From an uncultured Collinsella sp. (GTDB lineage: Bacteria > Actinomycetota > Coriobacteriia > Coriobacteriales > Coriobacteriaceae): a stretch of 26,913 nt of DNA. The first letter of the stretch is position 1. Each line of letters begins with the position of its first letter. Shown here one piece after another: positions 8,026 to 14,789 of the stretch. The stretch is from positions 1 through 26,913 of the forward strand of contig UQTR01000021.1 of the NCBI GenBank assembly GCA_900544065.1, given 5' to 3'. The translations under genes were made by a program, and so were the position numbers. A model generated the notes under the pieces. The model was not told where the DNA came from and did not search any database. It was given only the letters and a program-made list of their open reading frames with translations.

Positions 8026-8054
8026 AGTATCTTATCGCACTTTGACTGCTACAA
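8026..8054 (-). promoter_or_regulatory. Candidate guaB promoter
   Basis: On the minus strand: -35 TTGTAG (8054-8049), 17-bp spacer, -10 GATACT (8031-8026), giving a leader of about 70 nt before guaB. The leader contains the 12-nt palindrome TTGGGCGCCCAA (about 8005-8016) but nothing I recognise as a guanine or PRPP riboswitch. Confidence 0.5.
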
Positions 8055-8130
8055 TGCATGATTTAAGAAGAGCACACGAGGGTTTGACGCAGGCTTTGCG
8101 TTTGCCCAGCAAACACTTTAGCGGGGAGAC

Positions 8131-8490
8131 GTGGAGCGTATGGAGTACAAGACAACGGCAAAGTTGGTCATTCAAGCATGCGACAAGGATCTGCCGGGCG
8201 TCTTCGGCCACGGCTGCGTCTTGCTGCTGCAAGGCATAGCCCGCGAGCACTCGCTCAACCGTGCCGCCAAGAGCATGGGCATGGCCTATTCCAAAGCGTG
8301 GCGCATTGTGAACGAGGCCGAAGGGCAGCTGGGATGCAAACTCATCGAGCGCGACGGAGCCCGCGGATCCACGCTCACCCCCGCCGGCGAGCGAGCCATA
8401 GCGGTCTACGAGGAGCTGCAGGCCGACATCAACAACATCATCGCCACCAAAGCCAACGACCTCATAGCCACCATCAACCAGAGTAGCTAA
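8131..8490 (+). CDS. ModE-type winged-helix transcription regulator, HTH domain only
   Basis: About 119 aa from GTG 8131 or 116 aa from ATG 8140. The ATG has GGGGAG about 11 nt upstream; GGAG also sits very close, so the start is not settled. The central block LLLQGIAREHSLNRAAKSMGMAYSKAWRIVNEAEGQLG, followed by LTPAGERAIAVYEELQADI, is the N-terminal DNA-binding domain of the ModE/LysR-like family. There the aligned phrase in ModE is of the type GSL.QAAr.lGmSY.kAW. The C-terminal molybdate-binding (MOP) domains of full ModE are absent, so molybdate sensing cannot be assumed. Many such stand-alone proteins lie near molybdenum or metal genes; none are visible here. It is the only plus-strand gene in the window, divergent from guaB and convergent with the next gene. 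Confidence 0.8.
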   Translation: MERMEYKTTAKLVIQACDKDLPGVFGHGCVLLLQGIAREHSLNRAAKSMGMAYSKAWRIVNEAEGQLGCKLIERDGARGSTLTPAGERAIAVYEELQADINNIIATKANDLIATINQSS

Positions 8491-8592
8491 TTTGGGACGG
8501 GGCTTTTTTAGCTACCCATCCAGAGCATTCATGACTCATAGCCAAAAATTGACATTGGGTAGCTAAAAAAGCCCCGTCCCAAATTAGCTACT
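8482..8592. terminator. Bidirectional terminator: 37-bp perfect inverted repeat
   Basis: Arms 8482-8518 and 8556-8592 are exact reverse complements over 37 nt, with a 37-nt loop. Each arm contains a GGGACGGGGC/GCCCCGTCCC block next to a run of six T or A. The stop codons of both convergent genes (TAA 8488-8490 plus; TAG 8590-8588 minus) lie inside the arms. It is much longer than needed for a terminator and may belong to a family of dispersed repeats in this genome. Confidence 0.85.
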
Positions 8593-9580
8593 TGCGGAGG
8601 GCGGCGTCTAGAGTTGCGGCTACTGCCAAGGGATTGTCGGTGCCGGCGAAGAGGCGAATGGTGCTCCCCTGCTTGCCGCGTGGGGCCGAAAGGCGCGTTG
8701 TTGCGCCGCCTGCGGGCGATGTGCGAAACTCCCCAGGCAAAGCATCGATCAGCTCGCCCGCGCTACGTTCGATAAGATCGAACTCTACTGCCGGGCCAAA
8801 GCCGTGCTCGAGAATTCCCGTTGCAGCCACATGGTCGGGATGCGAACTCAGCCCAGGGTAGCGCACGTTGCGCACCATCTCGTTCGCGGCCAAGTATTCA
8901 GCCAGGGCACGGGCGCGATCGAAATGCGCCTGCATACGGGTGTCGAGCGTGTCGAGCCCGAGCTCTAGAACCTTGGCCTCATCGGAGGACAAGTCAAGCT
9001 CGGCCAATCCGCACCCCTCGAGCAGCGCATGCGCGCACTCGGCAGCGGCATCCACACGATGGCGCTTGAGCTGCGAGCGCGCCACCGAAGCAGCAACGAG
9101 CTTGCGTGGAGCCTCACCGGCGCACACACGGTCGAGCGCCTCGAGCGACAGTACGGCAACCAAACGCAAAGGATCGCAGCCAAAGATGGAAGCCACCGTG
9201 TTGTCAACGACGAGCAGCGCACGTGCCTCGCGAGCCGCGCGTCCCAGAGCACGAAGACCGGGCACACGCAGACCAAACCCGCCGATGGAGTTGACAAACC
9301 ACCACAGGTGCGGCCCCTCGGCATCAAACGAGCCGGCAAAGCCCTCGGACGCGGCGGCAAACGCTGCGGCCGACGGCTCATCCACCATAGCCCTATCGCA
9401 GGCATCAAAGCCGCTCGCAAACGCTTCGGTAAAGTCATCCGCAAAGGCCACCAGGCGGTCACCGGGACGCACGATTCCCAGCAGCGACAGCGCTGCCGGC
9501 ACATGCCGGGCAGCGACAAAACGCGCCTCACGCGCGCTGGCTCTCAAAGCCCAGGAATCTTCTAGCTGTTGCACGTCCAC
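8588..9580 (-). CDS. Cys/Met-metabolism PLP-enzyme homologue lacking the catalytic lysine
   Basis: About 330 aa from GTG 9580, preceded by AAGGGA; an ATG upstream (9598) lies against the terminator and is less likely. The fold is recognisable as the cystathionine gamma-synthase/lyase family. LLVVDNTVAS is the segment with the aspartate that contacts the PLP ring nitrogen, and LDTLDTRMQAHFDRARALAEYLA, RNVRYPGLSSHPDH and TTRLSAPRGKQGSTIRLFAG match the C-terminal domain. The position normally occupied by S-x-T-K-Y, with the Schiff-base lysine, reads as SLEALD here. The roughly 60 N-terminal residues with the Y-S-R phosphate-binding segment are also absent compared with usual family members of about 380-400 aa. 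It therefore cannot work as a classical PLP lyase as written. It may be a pseudoenzyme or a rapidly diverging paralogue. The reading frame is intact, so I do not call it a pseudogene. Confidence 0.72.
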   Translation of the reverse strand: MDVQQLEDSWALRASAREARFVAARHVPAALSLLGIVRPGDRLVAFADDFTEAFASGFDACDRAMVDEPSAAAFAAASEGFAGSFDAEGPHLWWFVNSIGGFGLRVPGLRALGRAAREARALLVVDNTVASIFGCDPLRLVAVLSLEALDRVCAGEAPRKLVAASVARSQLKRHRVDAAAECAHALLEGCGLAELDLSSDEAKVLELGLDTLDTRMQAHFDRARALAEYLAANEMVRNVRYPGLSSHPDHVAATGILEHGFGPAVEFDLIERSAGELIDALPGEFRTSPAGGATTRLSAPRGKQGSTIRLFAGTDNPLAVAATLDAALRK

Positions 9581-9602
9581 GCGGCACCGTCCCTTCATAA
9601 AC

Positions 9603-9638
9603 AAAAACCCACGATGCGGGTGTTCCCCGCACCGTGGG
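9603..9638 (-). terminator. Intrinsic terminator of scrB
   Basis: On the minus strand CCCACGGTGCGGG-GAACA-CCCGCATCGTGGG gives a 13-bp stem with one G-U pair, followed by TTTTT (9607-9603). It lies about 40 nt past the scrB stop and just before the start of the PLP-fold gene. Confidence 0.88.
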
Positions 9639-9676
9639 CAACGGCTGCAGTATAGCGCCGATACGCAATTAATCGC

Positions 9677-11209
9677 CTAGATGCTGAGCGCGTGATAGGT
9701 AACGCCGGCACCCGGAGCATCAACGGACACGCCGTAGATCTCGGGGTAGATGCGCGTCGAGAACACGAGCGCGCCGTCGTTGACGAACACCTCGACCGAC
9801 GAAACGTCGCCCACAATGCGAACGTTGCGCACCTCGTCAACGGGCTCCCAGCGCACGGTGCGCCCGCAGCCAGCAGAGGCACGCGACTCGTCGGCAAAGC
9901 GCGTCTCAAAGCGCGCGGGCAGCTCGCCCTCGGCGGGCACAAACGCCAGCTTCAGCTCGCCATCAACGATCGCGGTAAATACGCCGTCGACACCGTCGAC
10001 AACAACGTCAAAGCAGGTATCGCCGGCAAACTCCAACGAGCCCTCCCCCACACGCACCGAGGCATAATGGCGCTCGATCTCGCGCGCCGGCTGCTGCAGC
10101 ACCACGTCGCCGTCACCGGCCGTAAGCTCACGCGGCACCGTCATGCAATGCTGCCAGCCGCACACCACGGTGGGTGCGTTGCCATAGGTCGGCTCATCGG
10201 GCATGCCCATCCAGCCGATCAGAATGTGGCGACCGTCCTCGGCCGTGAACTCCTGCGGAGCATAGAAGTCAAAACCGGCGTCCCACAGGCGGAACTCGCC
10301 CAGCTCATAGGCACCGTCACCACCGGTGATGTCACCCGTTACAGGCAAGTAGCCAGCGGCGTACACATTACCGCGGTCCCAACGACCGCCCTCGAGCCCC
10401 TGGGGCGAGAAGGACAGCCATTTCGCCGGTACACCGCCATCCGTCTCAATCTCCAGATACCCCGGGCACTCCCACATAAAGCCAAAACGCTCGGGCGTAG
10501 ACACGCGGCTCTCGAGCTCCCAGCTCAGCATATCGGCCGAGCCATACACCAGGATCTCGCCCACATCGCGTCCGGCACCCTCGCCATGCATGGCGCAAAA
10601 ACGGCTCTCGACGTGCGGCCCGTCAACACGACGACGCGCACCCAGCACCATGTGATAACGCCCGTCCGCGTCACGCCACACCTTGGGGTCGCGCACGTGG
10701 CAGGTCAAATCCTCGGGATAATCCTCGGAAGCCAGCACCACGCGCTTTTGGCTAAACGTCTGTCCATCGGCGCTCTCGACATACACGGTATCGGCGCGAC
10801 GGCCGGAGTTGACATAGTCAAAGACGCCGTCCGCATCGGGGAGCTTAACGTTGCCGGTATAGAGCACGCGAATGCGACCGTCCTCGGCAAGCGCGGAGCC
10901 CGAATACACGCCATGGCAGTCGAACGGCTCATCGGGCAGCAGCGGCGCGCCAACATACTCCCAGTTCATAAGGTCGCGGCTCGTGGCATGACCCCAGGCC
11001 TTAACGCCGCCCTCAACATCAAACGGAGCATATTGAAAATAAGCGTGGAACACGCCGCCCGCCTGGCAAAGACCGTTGGGGTCGTTGAGCCAACCCGCCG
11101 GCGGCATAATGTGGAAGTGCTGGCCATACGCGCCATGACCGCACTCAGAGGCGGCAGCGTCAACAGCGGCAACCAGCTTTGCAAGGTCGCGACCAAGTGC
11201 ATTAGACAT
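9677..11209 (-). CDS. scrB: Sucrose-6-phosphate hydrolase (GH32)
   Basis: Hydrolyses sucrose-6-phosphate, delivered by the PTS, to glucose-6-phosphate and fructose. The product is 510 aa from ATG 11209, with AGGAC upstream. The five-bladed beta-propeller carries the three GH32 catalytic motifs: WLNDPNG with nucleophile Asp43, the transition-state RDP at Arg173-Asp174-Pro175, and ECPG with the acid/base Glu247. The C-terminal half (from about residue 360) is the beta-sandwich module (GVDGVFTAIVDGELKLAF... VSSVEVFVNDGALVFSTRIYP). No signal peptide is seen, so it is cytoplasmic. It follows the PTS transporter gene with a 107-nt gap that contains a small GC-rich hairpin. A fructan or sucrose hydrolase without the phosphate requirement is the alternative, but PTS linkage favours ScrB. 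Confidence 0.93.
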   Translation of the reverse strand: MSNALGRDLAKLVAAVDAAASECGHGAYGQHFHIMPPAGWLNDPNGLCQAGGVFHAYFQYAPFDVEGGVKAWGHATSRDLMNWEYVGAPLLPDEPFDCHGVYSGSALAEDGRIRVLYTGNVKLPDADGVFDYVNSGRRADTVYVESADGQTFSQKRVVLASEDYPEDLTCHVRDPKVWRDADGRYHMVLGARRRVDGPHVESRFCAMHGEGAGRDVGEILVYGSADMLSWELESRVSTPERFGFMWECPGYLEIETDGGVPAKWLSFSPQGLEGGRWDRGNVYAAGYLPVTGDITGGDGAYELGEFRLWDAGFDFYAPQEFTAEDGRHILIGWMGMPDEPTYGNAPTVVCGWQHCMTVPRELTAGDGDVVLQQPAREIERHYASVRVGEGSLEFAGDTCFDVVVDGVDGVFTAIVDGELKLAFVPAEGELPARFETRFADESRASAGCGRTVRWEPVDEVRNVRIVGDVSSVEVFVNDGALVFSTRIYPEIYGVSVDAPGAGVTYHALSI

Positions 11210-11271
11210 ATCAAAGTCCTAACGGATCGAAAGTAACAAGGCACCAGAGATCGGCACCAGATACGGGAAAC

Positions 11272-11296
11272 GCCCGCGAGCATACGACCCGCGGGC
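11272..11296 (-). other. GC-rich hairpin between the PTS gene and scrB
   Basis: GCCCGCG (11272-11278) pairs with CGCGGGC (11290-11296), loop 11 nt. On the minus strand only GTTTCCC follows, so it is a weak terminator at best. It could set different mRNA levels for the transporter and the hydrolase or stabilise processed ends. Confidence 0.4.
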
Positions 11297-11316
11297 ATCT
11301 CCTCAATCAAAAGCTC

Positions 11317-12717
11317 TTAGGCCTGCTCGGAAGCCTTGGGCTCGTCCTTGTACAGGACAAATGAGACGGCAAAGGAAACCAGCGCGGCGACCGCAAACAT
11401 GATCGCGTACTGCACGGGCTGGGCCAGGCACAGCAGGATACCGAAGATTCCGGTAACGCCCGTGCCGGAGGCAGCCAGCGAAGTGAGAGCGCAGACCAAG
11501 GCACCGCAACCGCCGCCGATGCAGCCGGCGATGAAGGGCTTAAAGAAGCGCAGGTTCACACCAAAGATGGCCGGCTCGGTAATGCCCATGAAAGCGGACA
11601 GGGCCGAAGGAAGCGCCAGGCCCTTGATCTTGGCATCACTGGTCTTAAAGGCAACGGCGAGCGCGGCACCACCCTGGGCGATGTTGGCGGCACTGGCGAT
11701 GGGCAGCCAGTAGGTCACGCCGTACTGGGCGAGCTGGCCAAGGTCGATGGCGGTGTACATCTGGTGGATACCCGTAACGACCGTAGGGGCATAGAACAGG
11801 CCGACGATAAAGGAACCGATGCCAAAGGGCAGGGCGAGCAGGGCCTGAATCAGACCGAGAATGGCGTTCTCGGCCCACACGAAGATGGGGCCGACGGCAA
11901 CGAGCGTCACGAGCACGGTCACGAACACCGAGACGAGCGGGGTCACAAAGAGGTCGAACATCTCGGGAACGATCTTGTGCAGGCGCTTCTCGAGGAAAGC
12001 CAGAATAGCGCAGGCGATGACGATGGGGATCACGTGGCCTTGATAACCGACCCACTCAAAGCTGTACACACCGGGGATGACGTTGACCATGGTCTGCACG
12101 CCCTCGGAGGCAACCGTGTAGGCGCTCTGCAACGAGGAGTTGATGAACGCACCACCGACGACGGCGCCCAGATACGGGTTGGCTCCAAAGGCCTTAGCGG
12201 CGGAGTAACCGATCAGGATCTGCAGGATGCCAAAGGACGTTCCCGAGACCAGGTCGGCAATCTTGTAGATAAAGTTATTGGTGTCGAGCGCGATAAAGCC
12301 GTTGGAGGCCATAAAGTTGAGGGCACTCATAATGCCCAGCAGCAGGCCCGAAGCCACGATGGCGGGGATGATGGGGACAAAGACGTCGCCGAGCACCTTA
12401 ATGGCACGCATAAAGATGTTCTGCTGCTGCGCCGCGGCCTCCTTGACCTCGGCCTTGGTGGCAGCCTCGACGCCGCTGAGCGCAATGAACTCGTCGTAGA
12501 CCTTGTTGACGGTGCCGGTGCCAAAAATAATCTGGAGCTGGCCTTGGGCCTCAAAGACGCCCTTGGCGCCGTCAATATTCTCGAGGGCCTCCTTGTCAAC
12601 CTTCGCGTTATCGGCAATCACCAGGCGCAGACGCGTGGCGCAATGCGCGGCAGAGACGACGTTGTCGGCGCCACCGATGTTGTCGAGCACCTCTTGGGCT
12701 GATTTGCGGTAGTCCAT
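11317..12717 (-). CDS. PTS EIIBC component, sucrose-type
   Basis: Imports and phosphorylates a sugar, most likely sucrose. The product is 466 aa from ATG 12717, preceded by a strong GGAGGAAAGGG site; the in-frame ATGs upstream lack this. The EIIB domain occupies about residues 1-85 with the phosphorylated cysteine at residue 26 (HCATRLRLVI), and KGVFEAQGQLQIIFGTGTVNKVYDEF is typical of the glucose/sucrose superfamily. The EIIC membrane domain follows with about ten hydrophobic segments and the GITEPAIFGVNLRF motif that ends this transporter class. No EIIA domain is attached, as in ScrA-type transporters that borrow EIIA from the glucose system. It forms a unit with scrB; two LacI-type operators precede it. 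The exact sugar is inferred from the neighbours. Confidence 0.9.
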   Translation of the reverse strand: MDYRKSAQEVLDNIGGADNVVSAAHCATRLRLVIADNAKVDKEALENIDGAKGVFEAQGQLQIIFGTGTVNKVYDEFIALSGVEAATKAEVKEAAAQQQNIFMRAIKVLGDVFVPIIPAIVASGLLLGIMSALNFMASNGFIALDTNNFIYKIADLVSGTSFGILQILIGYSAAKAFGANPYLGAVVGGAFINSSLQSAYTVASEGVQTMVNVIPGVYSFEWVGYQGHVIPIVIACAILAFLEKRLHKIVPEMFDLFVTPLVSVFVTVLVTLVAVGPIFVWAENAILGLIQALLALPFGIGSFIVGLFYAPTVVTGIHQMYTAIDLGQLAQYGVTYWLPIASAANIAQGGAALAVAFKTSDAKIKGLALPSALSAFMGITEPAIFGVNLRFFKPFIAGCIGGGCGALVCALTSLAASGTGVTGIFGILLCLAQPVQYAIMFAVAALVSFAVSFVLYKDEPKASEQA

Positions 12718-12773
12718 GACTTCCCTTTCCTCCAACGGGCGCATGTGCACCCGGCCATCTTTGACACTTACAC

Positions 12774-12813
12774 TGTAATCGTTTTCAGTTTCATATGCCT
12801 GTAATCGTTTTCA
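12774..12813 (-). promoter_or_regulatory. Tandem LacI-type operators upstream of the PTS-scrB genes
   Basis: The 14-mer TGTAATCGTTTTCA occurs twice as an exact direct repeat (12774-12787 and 12800-12813), start-to-start spacing 26 bp. On the minus strand it reads TGAAAACGATTACA. It has the central CG and inverted half-sites of LacI-family operators and matches the site before the repressor gene (TGAAAGCGATTTCA) at 12 of 14 positions. I could not pick convincing -35/-10 hexamers here. The rest of the gap (12814-12901) contains only short imperfect hairpins past the repressor stop codon. Confidence 0.75.
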
Positions 12814-12901
12814 CAGTAGGGTGAACGGCAGGAAAAAGCCGGTGAATGGTAGTTTTACGGCAAAAACAGGGGCCTCAAAGGCAGGCAGACATGCCATAAG
12901 C

Positions 12902-13882
12902 CTAGACATTCATAAGTTGATGGCCGAGTTTGAGCGTCTTGAGACCGCTCTCCCCCTCCACGCCATCGAGCGTGTTGAGCAACATATTGGTCGCCTCGAC
13001 GCCACTGGTCAGGTAGCCATAATGCACGGTGGGAATGCCGCCCGTCAGCGCGCGCAAAAACGCGTTGTCGCCAAAACCGCTCACGCGGTGTATACCCTCG
13101 CCCATGCCGCGAACCTCATCGATGGCACGCAGCGCGCCCGCCGCCATGGTGTCGGTCGCGCACGCGATAAACGAAACATCGGGGTCGACGGAAAGCAGTT
13201 CACGCGCCGCACCATAGCCCGAGTCGAGCGTAAACGAGCCCAGGCGAATCAAGGCGGCATCGAGCGGGTTGCCCGCGGCGCGCAAGCCGGCCTCAAAACC
13301 GCGACGGCGGTCATAACCAGCCGCGCGGTCTTCTTCGGTAACTCCAATGTAGGCGATCTTGCCATCTACCCGACCAGCGAGCGCCTGGCCCAGCTCAAAG
13401 GCAGCCTCGTAATCGTCGTGATAGACGCACGCCGCGCCCTCGACGTTTTGGCCGATCAGCACAATGGGCACACGGCACGATTCAATCGCCCGACGGTGCT
13501 CGTCGGTAATCATAGTTGCCACCAGCACAATGCCATCGACCGGATGGTTTTGGAATAAATCGAGGTATTCGAGCTCACGATCTGGCGCGTTGTCGGTATT
13601 GGCAAGCAGCATCTGGTAGCCACGGCGACCGAGCACCTGGCCAATTCCGGCGGTAATGCGGCTCACGGATTCCGAGTTGATCTTGGGCACGATGACGCCG
13701 ATGAGCTTGGTGGAGCCGGTGCGCAGCGCGCGAGCCTGGCTGGACCGCACGTATCCGGTCAGCTCAATCGCCTGCTTAATGCGCTCGGCCTTGTCCGCCG
13801 AGATATATCCACCGTTGAGGTAGCGCGAGACGGCGGCGCTCGAAACGCCCGCCAGCTCAGCCACATCTTTCATCTTTACCAC
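12902..13882 (-). CDS. LacI-family transcriptional repressor of the sucrose genes
   Basis: About 326 aa from GTG 13882, chosen for the AGGGGTG site a few nt upstream; ATG 13873 (MKDVAELAG...) is the alternative. The N-terminal helix-turn-helix and hinge (KDVAELAGVSSAAVSRYLNGGYISADKAERI...) are typical. A periplasmic-binding-protein-like sugar domain follows (LIGVIVPKINSESVSRITAGI... DGIVLVATMITD... IPIVLIGQ-type strand; VSGFGDNAFLRAL...PTVHYGY). It lies directly upstream of the PTS-scrB genes in the same orientation. Operators of the same consensus occur before the PTS gene and in its own promoter region, so autoregulation and control of sucrose uptake by a sugar inducer are likely. Effector identity is inferred from context. 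Confidence 0.9.
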   Translation of the reverse strand: MVKMKDVAELAGVSSAAVSRYLNGGYISADKAERIKQAIELTGYVRSSQARALRTGSTKLIGVIVPKINSESVSRITAGIGQVLGRRGYQMLLANTDNAPDRELEYLDLFQNHPVDGIVLVATMITDEHRRAIESCRVPIVLIGQNVEGAACVYHDDYEAAFELGQALAGRVDGKIAYIGVTEEDRAAGYDRRRGFEAGLRAAGNPLDAALIRLGSFTLDSGYGAARELLSVDPDVSFIACATDTMAAGALRAIDEVRGMGEGIHRVSGFGDNAFLRALTGGIPTVHYGYLTSGVEATNMLLNTLDGVEGESGLKTLKLGHQLMNV

Positions 13883-13897
13883 AAGCACCCCTGTCAT

Positions 13898-13911
13898 TGA
13901 AATCGCTTTCA
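13898..13911 (-). promoter_or_regulatory. LacI-type operator in the repressor gene's own promoter region
   Basis: On the minus strand TGAAAGCGATTTCA, a near-perfect palindrome around a central CG. It begins a few bases after a possible -10 (TATCAT, 13919-13914) and ends 15 nt before the GTG start, well placed for autorepression. Confidence 0.7.
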
Positions 13912-13979
13912 CCATGATACCCGTGAAGACGGCATACGAACCAAATCGGCCCACCCAGGTCGAGCATACGCCAGCGAGC

Positions 13980-14075
13980 GGGCAGCTGCCGTGGCGAGGT
14001 GCCGCGAAAGAGGAGCGAAGCGTACTTTATGTACGCGAGCGACGGTTTGAGCGGCAGATCGCCCGGCAGATGCCC
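13980..14075 (+). ncRNA. Structured repeat element, copy 2
   Basis: The core 14006-14050 matches the copy 1 core, apart from a few substitutions and one extra base in the hairpin loop. The arms 13980-14005 and 14051-14075 pair at about 22 positions, with a 2x2 internal loop near the core as in copy 1 plus one bulge and one further mismatch. The arm sequences differ from those of copy 1 (for example GGCGA/TCGCC where copy 1 has CCGCA/TGCGG), yet remain complementary. The element lies between the repressor gene and the 3' end of the Pel-like operon, in the same orientation relative to the upstream minus-strand gene as copy 1. Confidence 0.62.
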
Positions 14076-14091
14076 GCGCAGCGTCGAGCGG

Positions 14092-14115
14092 TCCGGCGTT
14101 TGTTAAAACGCCGGA
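14092..14115 (-). terminator. Stem-loop after the last gene of the Pel-like operon
   Basis: TCCGGCGTTT (14092-14101) pairs with AAACGCCGGA (14106-14115), 10 bp, loop 4 nt. It begins 6 nt past the DUF4956 stop. No U-tract follows the stem on the minus strand, so it is either a poor intrinsic terminator or an mRNA-end stabiliser acting with the structured element at 13980-14075. Confidence 0.45.
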
Positions 14116-14121
14116 ACAAAG

Positions 14122-14787
14122 TTAGCCGTGATACACGCCGTTGTACTGAATCAGGGTTAGGTCCTCGACGCCGTCGAGCGCGCGGATGGCATCTGCGTAC
14201 GGCATATCCACGCCGTCTGAGAACACCTCCACGGCCATCTCGACCTTGTCGCCGCGCATGGTCTTGGACTTCACCGTAAACTTGGTGCGGCCAAACGCGC
14301 GCACGATATCGTCGCCCGTGGTCTGGCCCGTGTAGTGGATGACCATCATGTACACGCGCGCCTTGTCCTGATGACTCGCAAAGCCGGCGATCATCGCCAC
14401 GATGACCACCGCCGTCAGCCCCACGAGCGCGTACATGCCGGCGCCCGCTGTAATGCCCGTGGTAATGGCCCAGAACAGATACAACAGGTCGAGCGGGTCC
14501 TTGACCGCCGTACGGTAACGCACGATCGACAAAGCGCCCACCATACCGAGCGAGATGACCACGTTGGTCGAGATAGCGAGCGTCACCATGCAGGTAAGCA
14601 CGCACATGCCCACGAGCGTCACGGCAAAGCTGCGCGAGTACACCACGCCCGTAAAGAAACGCTTGTACACGTGGTAGATCAAAATGCCCATGACCAGCGC
14701 CACGAGCAGCGACAGTCCGATCTTGGCAGGGTCGACCTGACCAAACGCCTCCAGTACGGAGTTCTTAAAAAAGTCCCTGGTGCTCAT
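14122..14787 (-). CDS. DUF4956 membrane protein
   Basis: 221 aa. Four to five hydrophobic segments lie between residues 25 and 140 (KIGLSLLVALVMGILIYHVY; SFAVTLVGMCVLTCMVTLAI; the conserved-looking GMVGALSIVRYRTAVKDPLDLLYLFWAI; AGMYALVGLTAVVIVAMI). A soluble C-terminal alpha/beta domain of about 75 residues follows. The GALSIVRFRTAVKDP-type phrase is the hallmark of DUF4956 proteins. Biochemical function is not known to me. In other bacteria these proteins are commonly encoded next to VTC-domain and CotH proteins, as here, which suggests a shared role, possibly in polyphosphate or phosphoryl transfer at the membrane (inference). It starts 2 nt after the VTC stop. Confidence 0.88.
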   Translation of the reverse strand: MSTRDFFKNSVLEAFGQVDPAKIGLSLLVALVMGILIYHVYKRFFTGVVYSRSFAVTLVGMCVLTCMVTLAISTNVVISLGMVGALSIVRYRTAVKDPLDLLYLFWAITTGITAGAGMYALVGLTAVVIVAMIAGFASHQDKARVYMMVIHYTGQTTGDDIVRAFGRTKFTVKSKTMRGDKVEMAVEVFSDGVDMPYADAIRALDGVEDLTLIQYNGVYHG

Positions 14788-14789
14788 GA

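Noticed and set aside
8032..8060. Promoter for the ModE-like gene using TTGACT or TACAAT
   Set aside because: TTGACT (8042-8047) has no good -10 at 16-18 bp, and TACAAT (8050-8055) has no good -35; the minus-strand guaB promoter fits this stretch better.
113..11236. Very long open frames opposite infB, nusA, leuS, guaB and scrB (440-811 codons on the plus strand)
   Set aside because: They are antisense shadows produced by the GC-rich codon usage. They have low-complexity Leu/Gly/Val/Asp-rich translations, no recognisable domains, and lie exactly over well-identified genes.
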